Of a stretch of DNA of 28,418 bases, positions 21,643 through 28,418 are shown piece by piece. Location: IMG/VR virus record IMGVR_UViG_3300032132_000036, positions 1 through 28,418 of that record; one strand, written 5' to 3'. Made by a program: the position numbers and the translations under genes. The notes beneath the pieces are model-generated. The model did not search any database, was not told the DNA's origin, and saw only the letters and a program-made list of their open reading frames with translations. The DNA is from a virus. The stretch's first letter is position 1; the number at the start of each line of letters is the position of its first letter.

Positions 21643-21938
21643 CGGTCGGCGCTCATTAAATTGAACCGCACCTCGGCAGCGTCGGCCGGTGTGGTTGTAA
21701 TCTTCTCGATGCGATAACTCTGGCCGTCAACGGTCATCTTGGAACCAATGTCTGGCAGGGTTGAATGGTCTGCCTTCTTGGCCACAACTGTCAGGTCGAA
21801 GTCGTCAAGAAAACCGCCCTCGCCTGCGTCCTGGCCCTTTGAAATTTCGTTGACGGCGCCGGTGTAGGTTGTAACGCCAATAATATAGTCCACCGGCAGG
21901 TCGGCTATCATCTCGGCAATGTCGTCCGCGTAACTCAT
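21639..21938 (-). CDS. Head-tail joining (head closure) protein candidate
   Basis: A 99-residue protein from ATG 21936-21938. Its sequence MSYADDIAEMIADLPVDYII, a strand region FDLTVVAKKADHSTLPDIGS and KMTVDGQSYRIEKITTTPADA fit small head closure proteins (FII or gp16/SPP1-like), where D-G-x-x-Y-R-I is a common strand. The position after capsid and before the gp10-like gene supports this. It is the first gene after the intrinsic terminator at 21944-21980, and no SD precedes it, so its expression probably depends on read-through or a weak promoter. Confidence 0.65.
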   Translation of the reverse strand: MSYADDIAEMIADLPVDYIIGVTTYTGAVNEISKGQDAGEGGFLDDFDLTVVAKKADHSTLPDIGSKMTVDGQSYRIEKITTTPADAAEVRFNLMSADR

Positions 21939-21943
21939 TTAAC

Positions 21944-21980
21944 AAAAAAGCCGACGGCCGCTGTTTAGCAGGCCGCCGGC
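21944..21980 (-). terminator. Strong intrinsic terminator after the capsid genes
   Basis: On the minus strand GCCGGCGGCC (21980-21971) pairs with GGCCGTCGGC (21959-21950) with one G-T wobble. An inner GCT/AGC extension closes a 4-base loop, and a run of six T (21949-21944) follows. The stem is about 13 bp with one bulge. It lies in the 61-bp gap between the small gene after the capsid and the head-tail joining gene, so it should reduce transcription of neck and tail genes relative to capsid genes. Confidence 0.85.
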
Positions 21981-21999
21981 TGAATCATAACGCTGGCCG

Positions 22000-22182
22000 T
22001 TAGGCCATCAGTTTGCGCCTCTTGAAGTGAAACGGTTTTCTAAAAACCGCCACCTCGTCGAAGCTCACCTTTTCCGCATCCAACTCGTCGGCATATTTGG
22101 CGACTGCCTTTCCGGCATCCTCGCCACAGTAAAGCACCTTATATTTGGCGCCCTTACGGCCGACGGTCAGACTTAACTTCAT
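22000..22182 (-). CDS. Small basic protein following the capsid gene
   Basis: A 60-residue protein (MKLSLTVGRKGAKYKVLYCG ... SFDEVAVFRKPFHFKRRKLMA). Its start shares bases with the capsid stop (TAATG), so it is translated with the capsid protein. Two short beta strands, a central helix (AGKAVAKYADEL) and a basic C-terminus are visible. Small basic proteins of the V-G-x-x-G-x-K-Y-K-V type are common directly after the capsid gene of siphophages, but their function is unknown to me. The terminator lies directly downstream, so this and the capsid share a highly expressed transcript. Confidence 0.65.
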   Translation of the reverse strand: MKLSLTVGRKGAKYKVLYCGEDAGKAVAKYADELDAEKVSFDEVAVFRKPFHFKRRKLMA

Positions 22183-23063
22183 TAAGCGGAAACGATGCGC
22201 TTCATGGAGTCGGTGCCAGATGCCACGCCGTAAATCATCGTTGCCGTGATGTACTGTGCGCCATCTTTACCCTCGTACCAGTTGCGAAGCTGCAACGTCA
22301 CGCCGGTTCCAGGGTCTTGGACAGACTCAACTGCGCCCGCCCAGTTCTCTGGCAACGCCGGCTGGCGGCCTGCAATAATCAATGCTTCCGGCCCGCAAGC
22401 GAAACCTTCCAGACTCTCGCCGTTGGCAGGAATGTCGCTGTACTCGTACACGTTGAAACCGTGAACCTTCGGCACCGCATTGTCCTGAATAGAACCAGGG
22501 CCGCCGTAGGCGTAACTGGCCTGAATGGCATTGTCCTGCGCCAGGTTGGCGTAGTATGCCGGCTTGATAACCAAGGCGCGGTCAGACTTCGGCACGTTCA
22601 AGGTCGTAAGGTCGCCAGCCAGGTCGGCCACGTCGTCGGCGCCAAAGCTACCGGCAACAACCGTTACCTCGTTGCTGTAAGTAGCCGTCAAGGCCAACGC
22701 CAGCAGGTCGTCCATCATCGCGTTTACAACTGCGTGAACAGCCGGACGAACGAAAGTTCTTTCGAGCATATCCATGCCGCCCTTGGCAATCTCCAGGTCG
22801 GTGAATGCCGCCGTGAAGTGCTTGTGCTTGTTCAGCGTGATGGTCTTGGCCGTTGAAGTAACGTCCGTTGCAGAGTATCCGCTTGTGGCATCTCCTGCGC
22901 TTACAGCCGTCGCAACGCGAGTGCTGACCGATTCGCCGACGTCAGCAACGTCGCTGCTGAAGTCAGTCGTGAATGCCGAAACAATTGGCATCTCGGCCGA
23001 GAGTGTTTCGAGCGTTTGCTGTGCGATTTGGGCTAGATTTACGCCCCCTAGTGTGTTTGCCAT
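22182..23063 (-). CDS. Major capsid protein (HK97-type fold expected)
   Basis: A 293-residue capsid protein. The start MANTLGGVNLAQIAQQTLET and STRVATAVSAGDATSGYSAT are characteristic of a large group of phage major capsid proteins. Other parts fit the same group: HFTAAFTDLEIAKGGMDMLE, AVVNAMMDDLLALALTA, the P-domain-like VIKPAYYANLAQDNAIQASY, and the AYGGPGSIQDN turn. The C-terminus (WYEGKDGAQYITATMIYGVA) resembles the end of the A-domain. A strong AGGAG SD (seven bases before ATG 23061-23063) fits high expression. Upstream are the prohead protease and scaffold-like gene, so this is the shell building block. The N-terminus has no long delta domain, consistent with a separate scaffold. Confidence 0.92.
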   Translation of the reverse strand: MANTLGGVNLAQIAQQTLETLSAEMPIVSAFTTDFSSDVADVGESVSTRVATAVSAGDATSGYSATDVTSTAKTITLNKHKHFTAAFTDLEIAKGGMDMLERTFVRPAVHAVVNAMMDDLLALALTATYSNEVTVVAGSFGADDVADLAGDLTTLNVPKSDRALVIKPAYYANLAQDNAIQASYAYGGPGSIQDNAVPKVHGFNVYEYSDIPANGESLEGFACGPEALIIAGRQPALPENWAGAVESVQDPGTGVTLQLRNWYEGKDGAQYITATMIYGVASGTDSMKRIVSA

Positions 23064-23083
23064 GTTTGTATGCTCCTAAAAAA

Positions 23084-23467
23084 TTAAAGTTGCGGCTTGA
23101 TTTCGTTCCGATAGAAAACCGTGCGCTCTTTCAGGTTTTCAATTGCGGAATAATCGTTCCAAAGGTCGGCCAGGGTTTTCACCTTGCTGACTGCCTCGAC
23201 GTCCTCGGCTACCGGCTCGGCACCCTGCTGGGCGACTATCTCGGCAGCCTGGGCGCCGGCTAATTCCGCGACGTCGGCCTGGTCGGCCTTGGCCTCGGTC
23301 AATTCGTCTTCCAATTGGCCGCACTTCTCAAGCAGGCCAGCCTGCGCCGCATCAAGTTTTTCAACTTGCTCCTTCAACGCGACGACTTCGCCGGTTGCCT
23401 GCTCTGTGCCGACTGTGGCAGCTTCAAGCTGCGTTTTCAGGTCGGCGTTTTCTTGTGCGATAGTCAT
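23084..23467 (-). CDS. Scaffold-like coiled-coil protein
   Basis: A 127-residue acidic protein from ATG 23465-23467. Residues 5-75 form a continuous heptad-like coiled coil (ENADLKTQLEAATVGTEQAT, VVALKEQVEKLDAAQAGLLE, KCGQLEDELTEAKADQADVA). An Ala/Glu linker leads to a C-terminal conserved-looking end (LADLWNDYSAIENLKERTVF, YRNEIKPQL). Such a coiled coil between prohead protease and capsid gene is typical for scaffold proteins, with the C-terminal basic/aromatic end contacting the shell. It would be cleaved and removed by the S49 protease during maturation. No SD is visible. Confidence 0.75.
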   Translation of the reverse strand: MTIAQENADLKTQLEAATVGTEQATGEVVALKEQVEKLDAAQAGLLEKCGQLEDELTEAKADQADVAELAGAQAAEIVAQQGAEPVAEDVEAVSKVKTLADLWNDYSAIENLKERTVFYRNEIKPQL

Positions 23468-23493
23468 TGTATCAAAACAAATGTGCCTTCATC

Positions 23494-24297
23494 TTACTCG
23501 CGCCCCAGCTTTTGCAAGAGAATATCCAAACTTTTAGCCTCGCCGTCAATCATGCCAATCTCGGCGGCTCGCCTTCCCGTGAAGGTCTGGCCCTGCAAAC
23601 TGTCGTAGCTTAACTCTGGCCGGTACTTTTTAACAAAGCCGGAAAACTCGTTGTAAGTGTCCATGACTTCAAGTTGCAGGTGCTTCCGCACTTCCTCATC
23701 CAGGGCCACCCCAGGGAAACCGGCGGCCTTGTACTTGCCACTTTTGAAAATCTCAACCGACACACCCTGTTCGGCAAGCGCCGCGCTGGTATCCATCACG
23801 GGCAGGTAAACTCCGACGCTGCCAACGTCGGCAGACGGTGCGGCAAATATACCGTTTGCACCGGCCGCCAACCAATAGGCCGCGCTGGCCATTTGGCTGT
23901 CGGTGTAGGCGTAAATCTTTTTGGTGCCTGACTCCTGCACAGCCTCGACTGTCTCGGCCAACTCCGGCACGCCGGCAACTGTCCCGCCTGGTGAGTCAAT
24001 ATCTAAAATAATAGTGTCAACCTCGTCATCCTCGGCCGCCAACTCGATGGCCGCCATGACGTCAAGCGCATCAACGCCGCCCAGCATCTTGGCAACAGGG
24101 CCAAGTTTGTGGCCAATGACGCCGGCCACAGGGATGATTGCCACGCCGCCACTCTCGGCAAAGGTGTAATCCTCCAACTCGTCGCCAGCCGCGTCCTCCT
24201 CGGCGGCCTCGATTATGTTCGCGCCAAGGGTTGCCTGGGCCTGCTCAATGCAAGCCGGCAGAATGGCCCACTTTTCAAACTCCTGTCTTATTTTCAT
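23494..24297 (-). CDS. S49 family prohead protease (signal peptide peptidase A-like)
   Basis: A 267-residue S49 serine protease from ATG 24295-24297. An upstream extension to 24348 would need an ATT start. The strand-turn IILDIDSPGGTVAGVPELAE (97-116) is the S49 hallmark. The nucleophile Ser138 lies in DSQMASAAYW. The general base Lys188 lies in FKSGKYKAAG. The oxyanion region VGSVGVYLPVMDTS also matches. It would process scaffold and capsid precursors in the prohead. It lies between portal and scaffold, the standard order in lambda-like heads. It overlaps the portal 3' end by 23 bases. The C-terminus (RRAAEIGMIDGEAKSLDILL) matches the usual family end. Confidence 0.93.
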   Translation of the reverse strand: MKIRQEFEKWAILPACIEQAQATLGANIIEAAEEDAAGDELEDYTFAESGGVAIIPVAGVIGHKLGPVAKMLGGVDALDVMAAIELAAEDDEVDTIILDIDSPGGTVAGVPELAETVEAVQESGTKKIYAYTDSQMASAAYWLAAGANGIFAAPSADVGSVGVYLPVMDTSAALAEQGVSVEIFKSGKYKAAGFPGVALDEEVRKHLQLEVMDTYNEFSGFVKKYRPELSYDSLQGQTFTGRRAAEIGMIDGEAKSLDILLQKLGRE

Positions 24298-25660
24298 TTT
24301 CGTTGGGTAGTCCGTTTGGTGTAAGTAATTGAACGCGGTTTGGGTCAATGCCGTACTTGTCGGCCAGGTCTAAAACAAAACGCTGTTCGGTAATTCTTTT
24401 CTCGACTTCATCTTCCCAATGCAGGCCACGGTCGGCGTAGAGTTCCTGCAAGGTTGTCAGGCCCAGCTTGTAATCCTCTCGACCGGCCGCAGCATCTCTG
24501 CCCCCATCAACTGAAATTTTGCGCGGCCCCTGGTAGTGCCATGAATACCAATCGCCACCCTTGGGGCTTGGCAACAGGCCCATCTTCATGGCCTTGGCCA
24601 ATGCGTAGCCGTCAATCCGTTTGGCAATCTTTCGGACTAGCCTCTGGTTTTTCTCGACTGTGCGCTGCGCCTTCGCAGTAACCAGGCGAACCACCGCCCC
24701 GCCAATCTTGGTCGGGTCAAGGGACAGGTCGTAGGGCCACTCAAGCGCCTGGAAGGCAGAGCGTAAAATTGTGTTTTCAAACTCCTGGGCATTTGCGCTG
24801 GGCCGGTTCCTGTCCATCACCTCGATCTTGCTGCCGGAGCCGGCGCGGAAATATCTAATGGCGCCGCCTTCAAGCGTTTCCATGGTTGTGGACAAAGCGC
24901 CATCTTCAATTGTCTGGTCGATGAATGCTTCAGAGTCGTCGGCGTAACCGTCCTCATTGTGTTCAACCAGGGCAATGCTGCTGGCCGCCTTCTGTGCGCT
25001 TAACTCGTATTCACGCAACTCCTTGACGTCCTGCAAGTCGCCTGTGACGGCCGACAAGGGCGTGATGCCCCGCCCCTGGTCAGACCATTCAGGAAAGAAA
25101 CACAGCGCCATATCACGGGCGCTCACTTTGCGCTCGCCGTCAATCATATAGGACACCGCACGGCCTTGCTTGTTACTGATTACGCCGTTGTGTTCGTTTG
25201 CGTCCTGGTTTCGGCTGGCAATGCGGTGAGCGGGTATGAGTTGCACGGCGGGATAGCCGCCGGCTGTGTTTGTCAGCATCACGCCGACGTCGCCGTCGCG
25301 CTTTATCGACAGCAGCGACAGGTAGAGGAATTCCTCGAAATCGCAACGCCCCTGGACGTCCATTATCTTGTGCCAATCGTTCAGCCAGGATTCAGCACGC
25401 ACGCCCCATTCCAAATCCTTGCCGACATATTGCGGAATGAAGGGCTGGACGCTGTAAGTGCATTGCTCAAGCAGGGCGCCGCGTACTGGTGCGAAATTGC
25501 CAAACAACCAGCGGCCTGCGCTGACAAGCTGCTGGTGTGTGCCGGTCGGGATTAGCTGCTTTGTGTCCTTGTTCAGGGAACGCAGCGGCCGGCGGTGTCG
25601 GTTGCTTTGATATTGTGGCTCCCATAAGGAACCAAGTTTTTTTAGGAAGCCTTTAAGCAT
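24275..25660 (-). CDS. Portal protein (lambda gpB-like family)
   Basis: A 461-residue portal protein from ATG 25658-25660. An extension to 25795 would be noise in the overlap. Diagnostic segments include HQQLVSAGRWLFGNFAPVRG, a central SIKRDGDVGVMLTNTAGGYP with VQLIPAHRI, CFFPEWSDQGRGITPLSAV, ELSAQKAASSIALVEH and the DRNRPSANAQEFENTILRSA stretch followed by FQALEWPYDLSLDPTKIGG, which are features of the lambda portal family. The length is normal for the family (430-530). It forms the dodecameric DNA channel at one capsid vertex and docks the terminase. It overlaps the gpW-like gene by 8 bases. Confidence 0.9.
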   Translation of the reverse strand: MLKGFLKKLGSLWEPQYQSNRHRRPLRSLNKDTKQLIPTGTHQQLVSAGRWLFGNFAPVRGALLEQCTYSVQPFIPQYVGKDLEWGVRAESWLNDWHKIMDVQGRCDFEEFLYLSLLSIKRDGDVGVMLTNTAGGYPAVQLIPAHRIASRNQDANEHNGVISNKQGRAVSYMIDGERKVSARDMALCFFPEWSDQGRGITPLSAVTGDLQDVKELREYELSAQKAASSIALVEHNEDGYADDSEAFIDQTIEDGALSTTMETLEGGAIRYFRAGSGSKIEVMDRNRPSANAQEFENTILRSAFQALEWPYDLSLDPTKIGGAVVRLVTAKAQRTVEKNQRLVRKIAKRIDGYALAKAMKMGLLPSPKGGDWYSWHYQGPRKISVDGGRDAAAGREDYKLGLTTLQELYADRGLHWEDEVEKRITEQRFVLDLADKYGIDPNRVQLLTPNGLPNENENKTGV

Positions 25661-25904
25661 TGCGGAACTTGGAGTATGTGCGGGTTGACAGGTATCCGTA
25701 GGTTGCAGGGTCTTTTTTCTTGAGCGCAAAACGGCACTCGCGCAACACCTGGTCAACCGGCAGCGTAAACTGCTTGGTGGCATTCCGGCCGCCAATGCCG
25801 TATGCCATCAGCGTTTTGCCCTCCGTAATCAAGGTCTTGGCCTTGGCCAGGATGGTGGTGATTTCGCTGGTGGTGAAATCTAGAAACAAACCTTCTGCCC
25901 GCAT
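25653..25904 (-). CDS. gpW-like head-tail joining protein
   Basis: An 83-residue protein. The sequence TTSEITTILAKAKTLITEG followed by K-T-L-M-A-Y-G-x-G-G-R-N-A-T-K-Q-F-T-L-P-V-D-Q-V-L matches the gpW-like proteins encoded between terminase and portal in lambda-like phages. The family has a helix, a short beta hairpin with E-G-K-x-x-x-x-W/Y and K-Q-F, then a second helix. The C-terminus (ATYGYLSTRTYSKFRNA) also fits. It would sit under the portal and start the neck. ATG 25902-25904 has no clear SD. Starts within the first five residues are possible alternatives. Confidence 0.8.
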   Translation of the reverse strand: MRAEGLFLDFTTSEITTILAKAKTLITEGKTLMAYGIGGRNATKQFTLPVDQVLRECRFALKKKDPATYGYLSTRTYSKFRNA

Positions 25905-26070
25905 TTGGGAAAGATAGTCGGGGCAGTTTGGGAAATCTCAAGCGAATGAAAGAAGGCGGCCTCGCTTGGGGAAAGAGGAAACCATCGCGAGGCCGCAGTT
26001 GTGGGCGTCAGCGCCCTATGTTCAATCGTGCGCTAACACATAAACAAAATAACGTCAGTCTTGGGAATCG
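25905..26070 (-). promoter_or_regulatory. Structured gap between terminase and gpW genes
   Basis: This 166-bp gap holds no credible gene (the longest minus-strand ATG frame is about 15 codons). It has three RNA-level stems on the minus strand. A 10-bp perfect stem GCGGCCTCGC/GCGAGGCCGC (25987-25996 with 25956-25965) encloses a 21-base loop rich in T and C. A 7-bp stem CAAGCGA/TCGCTTG (25962-25968 with 25939-25945) shares four bases with the first, so the two cannot form together. A small GGGCG-tetraloop-CGCCC hairpin lies at 26003-26016. No T-run follows any stem. It may be an attenuator or RNA-processing signal between packaging and head genes. Confidence 0.55.
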
Positions 26071-27813
26071 TCAAGCAACTTCGGCCAAACATTTCGCCAT
26101 CATGGCAGCGGCAACCTGCATTCCTTCACAATCCCAAATATGGTTAGCCCGCTTGCCTACCCTGTGCCACTCGTAAACAACCTGGCCGGCTTTGTCGTGC
26201 CGCTCCTTCCGGCGTTCGCTGAACATTTGCAGTTCGTATTCCTGGCCGGCATCCGGCAGCGCCGTCCAACTGGCGCCCTTGCCGTCGCGCAGGTTACACA
26301 AAACATCCTTCACGGTTGGGTTTGACCAATGGAACAGCGACACAGGGCGCACCCTGCCCTGGCTCTTGGTTCCGACGGCAGGGTCAACGTAAACCCTGGG
26401 CGAGTAGGCGCGGCGCACGTTGTCGATGCCTTTCAGCTTGTGTGCGAAGTCCCGCGCCTTGGCGCCCCTCATACAAGTGAAGCCAAACCTTTTGCAGGCT
26501 GCGTAAACCTTCTGTGTATTGTAGGCCGAGTCGATGAACAGCAGGTGCGGTTTTACTTCGTGCTGGATTCGTAAGTCTTCAATATCTTCAAAGGTCAGAG
26601 GCTTTGACCAATGCACCAACCTGCTGCGGCCGTCCTTCGACCAGGCACGCACTACCAGGTAGAACAAATCCTTCTGCACGTCCACGGTTGCAAACCTGAA
26701 ATCCTCATCCACCCAGGGCCAGGCGTCATCATGCACCGTCAGTTCTCGCAGTTCGTCGTCGCTTTCCATTTCCTCAATCCAAGGCACGCCAAGCGATTCG
26801 CATTTGAATGCCTTCAAGGGAACAGTTGTTCCGACTCGCATTGCGGCCTTGGCCTGCAAAAACTCCTGAACCAAATCACGCCAGGCAACCCATGGCGGCA
26901 ACACGGCAGACCAGCGAAATGAAACCTTCTCGCTTGGCGCCTGCGGATTCGTAACCTCCCAAACGCCGGAACAGGCAAACGCCTTGCGAATGTCTTGCCG
27001 ATCAACAAACGCCGCCTGGCAGCCAGGGCATTCGTAGCGGATTGTCTTGGTCAGTTCGTCGAAATCCCATTCGTCGTTCTTGAAAGTGTCGGCGTTGGTG
27101 TCCCACTTCACGTTTTCAAAAGCCATTTCATGCCGGCCTTTGCATTCGGGGCATTCAACCTTGTAAATCCTCCTGTCGCCTTCCAGGTATGCACGATGCA
27201 CATGGTCATTTTCATGGTCAGGCGTTGAAATCATAATCCGGCGAGCGTTCCAGAATGCCCGCGTGCGCTTCAGCACCATCTCGTAGGCGCCTGGGGGATA
27301 GTTCCGCACCTCGTCAAGGAACAGCCAGCGCACCGGCTTGCTTTGCAGCTTGCTCTGACTGTTGGCGCCGTTGATGACCAGCGGCATCGAGGCGAAATTG
27401 ATTTCCAGCGTCGTCTTGGCGTGTCGGTCGGCGGGGAACAGTCGCGCCACGGGTTCGCAGTTCTCCAGGGTCGGCATCAGTCGCGTGCGTGCGAACGTCT
27501 TGGCCTCGTCCTGGGCAGCCATCACCCACATGGCTGGGCCGGCATCCTCGGCAATGCACCAGGCCAGCAGCGTCATCACCATTTGGGTCTTGCCGGATTG
27601 GGCGCTGCACATGATTGACAGGTCTTTCACGCGGTTGTCGGCAAAGGCTTCCATGGGTTCCTTTGTCCAGGGCGCGATATTGGAATTGAACTTGCCAGGG
27701 AATGGGCTGGTCTTGTCCACGATCAGATTTTTTTCGGCCCACAGCCATGGCGCGTCGGTACTCCTGGGCGCAATCGCTTGCCTGGCTATTTCTTCGCAGT
27801 AACTTTTTGCCAT
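26071..27813 (-). CDS. Terminase large subunit (GpA family)
   Basis: A 580-residue packaging motor and nuclease of the lambda GpA type. The ATPase part has Walker A-like CSAQSGKTQ (69-77), Walker B LFLDEV (164-169) and motif III-like ISTP. Two zinc-ribbon Cys pairs, CPEC (221-224) and CPGC (262-265), are typical of GpA. The RNase H-like nuclease has Asp378 in FATVDVQKDLF and Asp428 in HLLFIDSAYNT, with a late acidic residue around HIWDCEGMQ. The length is slightly below lambda A (641). GpA enzymes usually cut at cos sites, which supports cohesive ends for this genome. It overlaps the small subunit gene by 28 bases. Confidence 0.95.
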   Translation of the reverse strand: MAKSYCEEIARQAIAPRSTDAPWLWAEKNLIVDKTSPFPGKFNSNIAPWTKEPMEAFADNRVKDLSIMCSAQSGKTQMVMTLLAWCIAEDAGPAMWVMAAQDEAKTFARTRLMPTLENCEPVARLFPADRHAKTTLEINFASMPLVINGANSQSKLQSKPVRWLFLDEVRNYPPGAYEMVLKRTRAFWNARRIMISTPDHENDHVHRAYLEGDRRIYKVECPECKGRHEMAFENVKWDTNADTFKNDEWDFDELTKTIRYECPGCQAAFVDRQDIRKAFACSGVWEVTNPQAPSEKVSFRWSAVLPPWVAWRDLVQEFLQAKAAMRVGTTVPLKAFKCESLGVPWIEEMESDDELRELTVHDDAWPWVDEDFRFATVDVQKDLFYLVVRAWSKDGRSRLVHWSKPLTFEDIEDLRIQHEVKPHLLFIDSAYNTQKVYAACKRFGFTCMRGAKARDFAHKLKGIDNVRRAYSPRVYVDPAVGTKSQGRVRPVSLFHWSNPTVKDVLCNLRDGKGASWTALPDAGQEYELQMFSERRKERHDKAGQVVYEWHRVGKRANHIWDCEGMQVAAAMMAKCLAEVA

Positions 27814-28280
27814 TTGTCTGTCTCGATGGTGCGGAATGCCTCGGCCAATGCGCCGCGCATCTTCACCTGGATGTCGGCGGCCTTCATGCCTTCAAGGATT
27901 GGCGGCAGTTCGTTCTCCAGGGCGCCGTACAGCACCGATTTGAATTGGTGAATGACGCGGGTCAGTTCGCGGGCAATCTCGTCCTTGCCGATATACTGCC
28001 GTTGTTCGACCTGGTTCTGGAATTTCAGCTTGGCAATCTGCTCCTTGAGCAGGTCGGCCTTCAGGTCGGTCAAGTTTCGGTTGTCCTTGGCTGCCGGCGT
28101 GCCTACTGACGGCTCGATTTGGAGTCCCTCGGCCGTCAGAAAAGCCAGCATCTCCTTCACTTCGTAGCCCTTCCGGCCCTTTGGCGGGAAGCCTGGGCGC
28201 TTGGCGATTTGATAAAGCCGCTGGCGGTTAAAACTTAAAGCCGCAGACAAGGCCGACAAAGTTGGGTAATGGGTCAGCAT
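27786..28280 (-). CDS. Terminase small subunit (Nu1-like)
   Basis: A 164-residue DNA-recognition subunit. The N-terminal 50 residues form a MerR/Nu1-like winged helix (LSALSAALSFNRQRLYQIAK, then GFPPKGRKGYEVKEMLAFL). A charged coiled-coil segment follows (DLKADLLKEQIAKLKFQNQV EQ...), then KDEIARELTRVIHQFKSVLY and a helical domain that would bind the large subunit. This arrangement matches lambda Nu1-like small terminases. It would bind the cos region just upstream, 28281-28418. The ATG at 28278-28280 has no clear SD. It is the first gene in transcription order. Confidence 0.85.
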   Translation of the reverse strand: MLTHYPTLSALSAALSFNRQRLYQIAKRPGFPPKGRKGYEVKEMLAFLTAEGLQIEPSVGTPAAKDNRNLTDLKADLLKEQIAKLKFQNQVEQRQYIGKDEIARELTRVIHQFKSVLYGALENELPPILEGMKAADIQVKMRGALAEAFRTIETDKWQKVTAKK

Positions 28281-28418
28281 AAAATTCGTTTTAAGGTCGT
28301 TTAGTTTCCTGCGGCATGGTCATAGGTTTTGTAAATTAAAAGGCCGTGACGGCGCCCACAGGCGGCAAGACGGCCAAATCTCCACGCATAAAAAATAAAG
28401 TTGCGGGAATGGACACCA
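28281..28418. promoter_or_regulatory. Upstream region of the small terminase gene, cos/promoter candidate
   Basis: This 138-bp stretch carries no gene. It contains a hairpin at 28342-28375 and an AT-rich segment (28328-28341), and ends in the 14-bp direct repeat CGGGAATGGACACC (28404-28417) shared with bases 1-14. By analogy with lambda (cos followed by Nu1), it is the likely cos-site flank and late promoter region. I found no promoter with good -35 and -10 boxes. Confidence 0.45.
28342..28375 (-). terminator. Hairpin with T-rich flank before the terminase genes
   Basis: On the minus strand GGCCGT (28375-28370) pairs with ACGGCC (28347-28342). An inner CGCC/GGCG stem (28364-28361 with 28356-28353) caps a TGTG tetraloop, and TTTTAATTT follows. 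If the genome circularises after infection this would end the transcript of the replication block before the terminase genes. It could also be a terminase-binding dyad. Confidence 0.45.

Noticed and set aside
25939-25996. Tiny ATG frame of about 15 codons within the terminase-gpW gap
   Set aside because: It has no SD, no relation to known leader peptides, and is fully explained by the hairpin sequences.
1-28418. High frequency of AGGTCG / GGTCGGC on the plus strand
   Set aside because: On the coding strand this reads mostly as Asp-Leu or Ala-Asp codons in strongly one-directional genes, so codon bias explains it. I cannot count it properly by eye.
1-28418. tRNA genes, CRISPR arrays, integrase, repressor or insertion sequences
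   Set aside because: I looked for clover-leaf patterns, spaced repeats, and tyrosine- or serine-recombinase and transposase motifs and saw none.

Overview
This window looks like a nearly complete, probably complete, genome of a small double-stranded DNA tailed bacteriophage (about 28.4 kb). All 42 genes I can support lie on the minus strand, so the natural map is the reverse complement. It starts with the small terminase gene at the right edge and ends with a small hypothetical gene at the left edge. A tape-measure protein, tail chaperone, HK97-type capsid set and lambda GpA-type large terminase point to a short-tailed siphovirus. Nested spanin genes, one a lipoprotein, suggest a Gram-negative host. 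I cannot name the host. I see no integrase, repressor, tRNA, insertion sequence or CRISPR array, so a lytic life style is the simplest reading.

Layout in transcription order (right to left). Packaging and head: small and large terminase (28280-26071), a 166-bp gap with hairpins, gpW-like joiner, portal, S49 prohead protease, scaffold-like coiled coil, major capsid protein and a 60-residue basic protein (25904-22000). A strong intrinsic terminator follows at 21944-21980. Neck and tail: head-tail joining protein, HK97 gp10-like protein, tail terminator fused to a beta domain, tail tube candidate, chaperone and tape measure (21938-18111). Then come tail-tip and appendage proteins (18107-9439): a 1040-residue structural protein, fibre-like proteins, and a separate copy of the same beta domain found fused to the tail terminator. 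Lysis: two tiny holin-like membrane proteins and a nested i-spanin/o-spanin pair (9421-8739). No recognisable endolysin was found. A PD-(D/E)XK nuclease and a small HExxH metallopeptidase close this block.

A 185-bp gap (7864-8048) with a terminator-like hairpin separates the late genes from the replication genes. These are a small membrane protein, SSB, DEDDy exonuclease, Zn-ribbon and hypothetical proteins, RuvC-like resolvase, PD-(D/E)XK nuclease, stand-alone DnaA domain IV protein, cytosine-C5 methyltransferase and primase-helicase. Next is a 181-bp non-coding stretch with repeated CCATTTAT elements and three inverted repeats, which is the best origin or operator candidate. Three small genes, including a HAD phosphatase, end the map. 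No DNA polymerase is encoded, so the phage presumably recruits the host replisome through its DnaA-like and primase-helicase proteins.

The most interesting points are: a second reading frame inside the methyltransferase that spells the variable-region signatures of another methyltransferase lineage; the CCATTTAT/TTATCC repeat region together with a DnaA domain IV protein and a perfect DnaA box; the duplicated beta domain; mutually exclusive RNA stems between terminase and gpW; and a 14-bp direct repeat at the two window ends that could be a filled-in cohesive end.
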